From an uncultured Opitutales bacterium (lineage in GTDB: Bacteria; Verrucomicrobiota; Verrucomicrobiia; Opitutales; Intestinicryptomonadaceae), in contig URJJ01000064.1 of NCBI GenBank assembly GCA_900548185.1, forward strand, positions 1 to 8,699: a stretch of DNA of 8,699 nucleotides. The letters run 5' to 3'. The notes under the pieces were generated by a model. The model saw only the letters and a program-made list of their open reading frames with translations. It did not search any database and was not told the DNA's origin. Numbering within the stretch: the first letter of the stretch is position 1; each line of letters opens with the position of its first letter. Positions 6,655 through 8,699 of the stretch are shown piece by piece. A program made the translations under genes and the position numbers.

Positions 6655-7683
6655 TCAGCGCCCGGCCTCCCCCCCGCCTTCGGCCTCCGCGCCGTGCCCG
6701 GGTTCGTCGTGGTTTGTGATAAGCCCTATGTAAAGCGCGGTGAGCAGGGTAAACACAAACGCCTGCACAACGCCCACCAGAAGCTCGAGAAAATAAAACG
6801 GAAGCGGCAGTATCCATGTTAGAATCTGGGCGGCCCCCCATCCGCCCCAAGCCATGGAATGCATCTGCGAAAGCAGGGTTTCGCCGCCGAACACGTTGCC
6901 ATAAAGCCGCAGGGAAAGCGAGAGCGGCCGTATGCAGGCTGAAATCACCTCTATGAAGCCAACCGCGAAAAATATGGGGAAAAGCATGTAGTAAACGGGC
7001 GCGGGAACATCCCCCTTTTCCGCCTTGTTGCCGAACCAGTCGCGGTAGAGCGCCCCGAAGCCGGCGTACTTTTTCACGAAGTAAAAAAACAGGGCAAAGG
7101 ATATGAGAGAGAGCGCGAAAGTCATGTTGAGGTCGGTGTGCACCGGACGGATGAAGGGCGCGAAACGCCTCACTTCCACCATGCCGTCCGGGGCCTCGGC
7201 GGCGGCGTGAAAGCCCTCGGCCTCGTACGCGGCGACCTCCGCCGGAGCCACCCGCGCGGATTCGCTCAGCCCCACAGAGCCTACGCCCGGCAGAAGCCCG
7301 CTCCAGTTCATCGCGAGTATATACGTAAAAAGGCACAGGAGATACGGCGCGGCCCCCCTGTAAGCCTTCGCCCCCATGACCGGCTCAAGCACAGACCCGA
7401 GCGCCCCCATTATGGACTCGACCAGAAGCTGGCCCTTGGAGGGAACCGCACTGGCGCCGCCGCGCAGCAGGACGAACCTGAAAAAAAGCGCGATTCCAAC
7501 GCAGAACACCGCACACGTAATCATCGAATTTGTGACGGGCAGCCCCGCCACCCGGAACATGACGTCGGGCTTTATGGATTCCGACGCGGACGCGGCCGGC
7601 GCCGCAGCCAACGCCGAAAGCGCAAAAACCGCCCTCGAAACGAAGCGCGGCAGGAAGCGTCGGTGTTTCCCGTCTAGAGTCAT
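6655..7683 (-). CDS. atpB: Fo ATP synthase a subunit (ion channel)
   Basis: Subunit a forms the ion half-channels against the c-ring. The 342-residue protein is longer than the E. coli one (271). Residues 1-35 look like a signal segment: basic KHRRFLPRFVSR, hydrophobic AVFALSALAAAPA, then ASAS. Membrane helices are visible near 53-73, 110-132, 184-204, 230-250 and 290-320. The key segment RPLSLSLRLYGNVFGGE has the essential Arg259 (E. coli Arg210), Asn263 and Glu268, followed by Glu300 (E. coli His245 position) and Gln307 (Gln252). Between the second helix and HTDLN (182-186) lies an Ala/Glu-rich loop of about 50 residues, longer than usual. It is the first gene of the operon. No ribosome site stands at normal distance before the ATG, and an in-frame TAA lies 27 bases upstream, so this ATG is the farthest possible ATG start. 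Confidence 0.96.
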   Translation of the reverse strand: MTLDGKHRRFLPRFVSRAVFALSALAAAPAASASESIKPDVMFRVAGLPVTNSMITCAVFCVGIALFFRFVLLRGGASAVPSKGQLLVESIMGALGSVLEPVMGAKAYRGAAPYLLCLFTYILAMNWSGLLPGVGSVGLSESARVAPAEVAAYEAEGFHAAAEAPDGMVEVRRFAPFIRPVHTDLNMTFALSLISFALFFYFVKKYAGFGALYRDWFGNKAEKGDVPAPVYYMLFPIFFAVGFIEVISACIRPLSLSLRLYGNVFGGETLLSQMHSMAWGGWGAAQILTWILPLPFYFLELLVGVVQAFVFTLLTALYIGLITNHDEPGHGAEAEGGGEAGR

Positions 7684-7693
7684 TATGCAAAAA

Positions 7694-7723
7694 AATAGAC
7701 GCCCTTTTTACGGGGATTGTCAA
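7694..7723 (-). promoter_or_regulatory. Candidate sigma70-type promoter of the atp operon (proximal)
   Basis: Read on minus there is a perfect TTGACA -35 box (7723-7718), an 18-base spacer and TCTATT (7699-7694), which matches four of six -10 positions. Transcription would begin near 7686-7688, only three to five bases before the atpB ATG, giving a nearly leaderless mRNA. That fits the missing ribosome site before atpB. The -35 box is clear; the -10 box is weak. Confidence 0.5.
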
Positions 7724-7724
7724 C

Positions 7725-7786
7725 AAAAAACCCGGTCCGATTCATGCACCCTCCGGACGCCGTTTTGCGGCGTCCGGAGGGCCGGG
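7725..7786 (-). terminator. Strong hairpin with U-tract upstream of atpB (terminator or attenuator)
   Basis: A perfect 14-bp inverted repeat (CCCTCCGGACGCCG at 7749-7762, its complement at 7768-7781, 5-base loop) dominates this segment. On minus, CCCGG (7786-7782) just before it can pair with CCGGG (7735-7731) just after it, and six T follow directly (7730-7725). This makes a terminator-like structure reading toward atpB. It may insulate the operon from upstream transcription or act as an attenuator in a leader from the distal promoter. The 13-base bulge before the outer 3' arm makes termination efficiency uncertain. Confidence 0.55.
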
Positions 7787-7812
7787 CGGCGCAAAAAGCA
7801 GAATGCGCCGCC
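7785..7812 (-). other. Second inverted repeat upstream of atpB
   Basis: GGCGGCGCA (7785-7793) and TGCGCCGCC (7804-7812) form a perfect 9-bp stem with a 10-base loop. The stem shares bases 7785-7786 with the outer arm of the neighbouring terminator-like structure, so the two cannot both form completely in one RNA. No T-tract follows on plus. On minus the next hairpin follows at once. Confidence 0.55.
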
Positions 7813-7831
7813 TCAGACCCCATGAATCAAT

Positions 7832-7860
7832 TTAACCATATGGTTTAAACAAATGGTTAA
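7832..7860. promoter_or_regulatory. Palindromic operator-like cluster
   Basis: The site holds a perfect 12-bp palindrome AACCATATGGTT (7834-7845), then GTTTAAAC (7843-7850), then a further half-site ATGGTTAA (7853-7860), which is the exact inverse of TTAACCAT at 7832-7839. Such spaced half-sites are typical of dimeric repressor operators, for example of winged-helix families. On minus the cluster covers the spacer, -10 and start region expected for the TTGACA box at 7877-7872. No regulator gene is present in the window, so the binding protein is unknown. Confidence 0.5.
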
Positions 7861-7905
7861 TCCTTTTTTAATGTCAAGCGTTTTGAAAATTTTTTTGAAA
7901 AAAAA
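7849..7905 (-). promoter_or_regulatory. Candidate distal promoter with A/T tract
   Basis: On minus, long T and A tracts (7905-7881) resembling an UP element precede a perfect TTGACA (7877-7872). At 17-base spacing the -10 position reads ATTTGT, a poor match, so activity may need an activator or may be absent. Transcripts from here toward atpB would carry a leader of about 160 bases containing both hairpins. No other gene lies between this site and atpB. Confidence 0.35.
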
Positions 7906-8289
7906 TCCGCCGCCTTCCCGCCAAAAAACTCAGGCTCGCATCCAAAATACATGCTGAATGCGCCAAAGCGCACAAAGAGGCGGGCGGAAAGCGGATTCAA
8001 GCCGCCTCCACCATCTTTTAGGAAAAAATCCGCCCCATTCCCAAGCTGAACGGCTTTACCCACATTTTCGCTTTGCCCGGAATATTCCCAACCAATGGCA
8101 CTCTTCCCCATTTTTCAGAACACTCCGAAGGCTCCGCCTTCCACAAAGCCCCCTCTTTTCCGCCTACCCCCACCGATTAAAATGCAAGACCCGATGTGTA
8201 AAACCCGCACGGCGGACAGCCCTGCCGAACCCCTGCCCCACCCTGCAATCCGCAAAAAAAATCCCAGATTGAGCAATCCCACCCAGAAT
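7906..8289. other. Non-coding stretch before the repeat array
   Basis: I can support no gene in these roughly 380 bases. The plus strand is markedly C-rich and G-poor with many short C-runs and A-runs, so the minus strand is G-rich. Short frames on both strands have no credible protein pattern. The one clear structure is a GAAGGC/GCCTTC hairpin with a 3-base loop at 8127-8141. The stretch may be degenerate former coding or repeat DNA. Confidence 0.5.
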
Positions 8290-8438
8290 ATAATACAACC
8301 CGAGCCATTGCCTGCGGCAATGCGGCAAGCTCACAGAAAAGCCGCCCAGACTCGGGCGGCGATTCGCGCCACAAGATGCGAAAACATCTTAGATCCAACG
8401 GCACGTTGATAAGGGTTGCACTCCGCCACACACAAAAG
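8290..8438. repeat. Repeat unit 1
   Basis: This is the first full unit. Hairpin A is at 8306-8322, hairpin B at 8341-8360 and hairpin C at 8373-8390. It carries two structure-weakening changes: in hairpin B the closing C-G pair is lost (loop AGACTC), and in hairpin C the closing C-G pair becomes C/A. Closing arms CAACCC (8296-8301) and GGGTTG (8413-8418) are intact. It may be the decaying edge copy of the array. Confidence 0.9.
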
Positions 8439-8587
8439 ATAACACAACCCAAGCCATTGCCTGCGGCAATGCGGCAGACTCACAGAAAAGCCGCCCGGAC
8501 TCGGGCGGCGATCTGCGCCACAAGATGCGGAAGCATCTTAGATCCAACGGCACGTTAGTAAGGGTTGCACTACGTCCCAAACAGAAG
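8439..8587. repeat. Repeat unit 2
   Basis: This is the second full unit. Hairpin A is at 8455-8471. Hairpin B is at 8490-8509 with an 8-bp stem and GACT loop. Hairpin C is at 8522-8539 with a 7-bp stem and GGAA loop. On minus, hairpin B is followed by TTTT (8489-8486), an intrinsic terminator layout. Closing arms are at 8445-8450 and 8562-8567. Confidence 0.9.
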
Positions 8588-8699
8588 ATAACGCAACCCG
8601 AGCCATTGCCTGCGGCAATGCGGCAAGCTCACAGAAAAGCCGCCCGGACTCGGGCGGCGATTCATGCCACAAGATGCGAAAGCATCTTAGATCCAACGG
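8588..8699. repeat. Repeat unit 3 (cut by the window end)
   Basis: This unit shows 112 of 149 bases. Hairpin A is at 8604-8620, hairpin B at 8639-8658 with the 8-bp stem, and hairpin C at 8671-8688 with a 7-bp stem and GAAA loop. Its start arm GCAACCC (8593-8599) can pair with GGGTTGC at the end of unit 2. The array evidently continues beyond the window. Confidence 0.9.

Larger units (their letters stand above)
8290..8699. repeat. Tandem array of a 149-bp structured repeat (2.75 copies visible)
   Basis: Three copies follow each other with an exact period of 149 bases: 8290-8438, 8439-8587 and 8588-8699, the last cut by the window end. Copies are about 90 percent identical with no indels, and many of the differences lie in the linkers. 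Each full unit contains hairpin A (CATTGCC/GGCAATG), hairpin B (GCCGCCC/GGGCGGC), hairpin C (AAGATG/CATCTT) and terminal CAACCC/GGGTTG arms able to close the whole unit or to pair across neighbouring units. The period is not a multiple of three, so it is not a protein repeat. The function is unknown: a non-coding RNA array, a satellite-like element or a protein-binding array are possible. Confidence 0.93.

Noticed and set aside
7857..8111. 84-residue minus-strand frame ahead of the palindromic cluster
   Set aside because: It is Gly/Phe-rich with no recognisable pattern and lacks a well-spaced ribosome site. It runs through the A/T tract and ends over the proposed promoter, so it is more likely chance in G-rich sequence.
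7684..8289. An atpI gene upstream of atpB
   Set aside because: No frame with the two paired membrane helices of AtpI is found on the minus strand, and the region is filled with hairpins and AT-rich regulatory-like sequence.
8393..8540. Integron attC-like sites (ATCCAAC matches RYYYAAC)
   Set aside because: No correctly oriented GTTRRRY partner at suitable distance is present in the unit, and no cassette frames or integrase are seen.
8095..8580. Short frames on both strands in and near the repeat array
   Set aside because: The 149-base period shifts frame in each copy, so no protein is conserved between units. The frames persist only because the repeat happens to be open.
8290..8699. CRISPR array
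   Set aside because: The whole 149-base unit repeats, with no short repeat separated by unique spacers and no cas gene nearby.
8290..8699. tRNA or other known RNA gene in the repeat
   Set aside because: The hairpins do not form a cloverleaf, and there is no T-loop consensus or CCA-like end in the right place. I recognise no known RNA family.

Overview
This window is GC-rich bacterial DNA dominated by one complete F-type ATP synthase operon on the minus strand. Read along that strand the order is atpB-atpE-atpF-atpH-atpA-atpG-atpD-atpC (subunits a, c, b, delta, alpha, gamma, beta, epsilon), the canonical bacterial order, with no atpI visible upstream. The style of several subunits suggests the PVC group, most likely Verrucomicrobiota: subunit a has an N-terminal signal-like segment and an FxRPxxTDLNMT-type sequence, subunit c has a GRNPGA loop, and delta is short. 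This placement comes from remembered family resemblance and was not searched.

Left edge: bases 1-29 are not genomic. They match the Illumina Nextera read-1 transposase adapter and end in the 19-bp mosaic end. The genomic sequence starts at base 30, inside a 5'-truncated plus-strand gene of unknown function (30-668) that is less GC-rich than the atp genes. Bases 669-1050 separate this gene from the convergent atp operon and hold the operon's intrinsic terminator (921-960).

Middle: 1051-7683 is the atp operon. The genes are tightly packed, with gaps of 4 to 61 bp and one 4-bp overlap (atpF/atpH). The protein set is catalytically intact: Walker A motifs in alpha and beta, the catalytic Glu in beta, the Arg finger in alpha, the essential Arg in a and the essential Glu in c. 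Subunit c looks proton-coupled rather than sodium-coupled. The odd points are a delta subunit of only 130 residues, an epsilon subunit without the ATP-binding motif, and a subunit a with a long loop between its early membrane segments.

Right part: 7684-8699 has no supportable gene. Next to atpB it holds a candidate promoter so close to the start codon that the mRNA would be nearly leaderless. Beyond this lie two strong hairpins that overlap each other, then an AT-rich island with a second perfect TTGACA box and a cluster of palindromic TTAACCAT/ATGGTTAA half-sites. The last 410 bases (8290-8699) are a tandem array of a 149-bp unit in two full copies plus one cut off by the window end. Each unit carries three small hairpins; one has a GNRA-type tetraloop when read on plus, and another looks like an intrinsic terminator when read on minus. 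The adapter at one end and the tandem repeat at the other suggest the window is a whole contig from a short-read assembly that broke in the array. The structured array and the regulated-looking atpB leader are the least explained parts.
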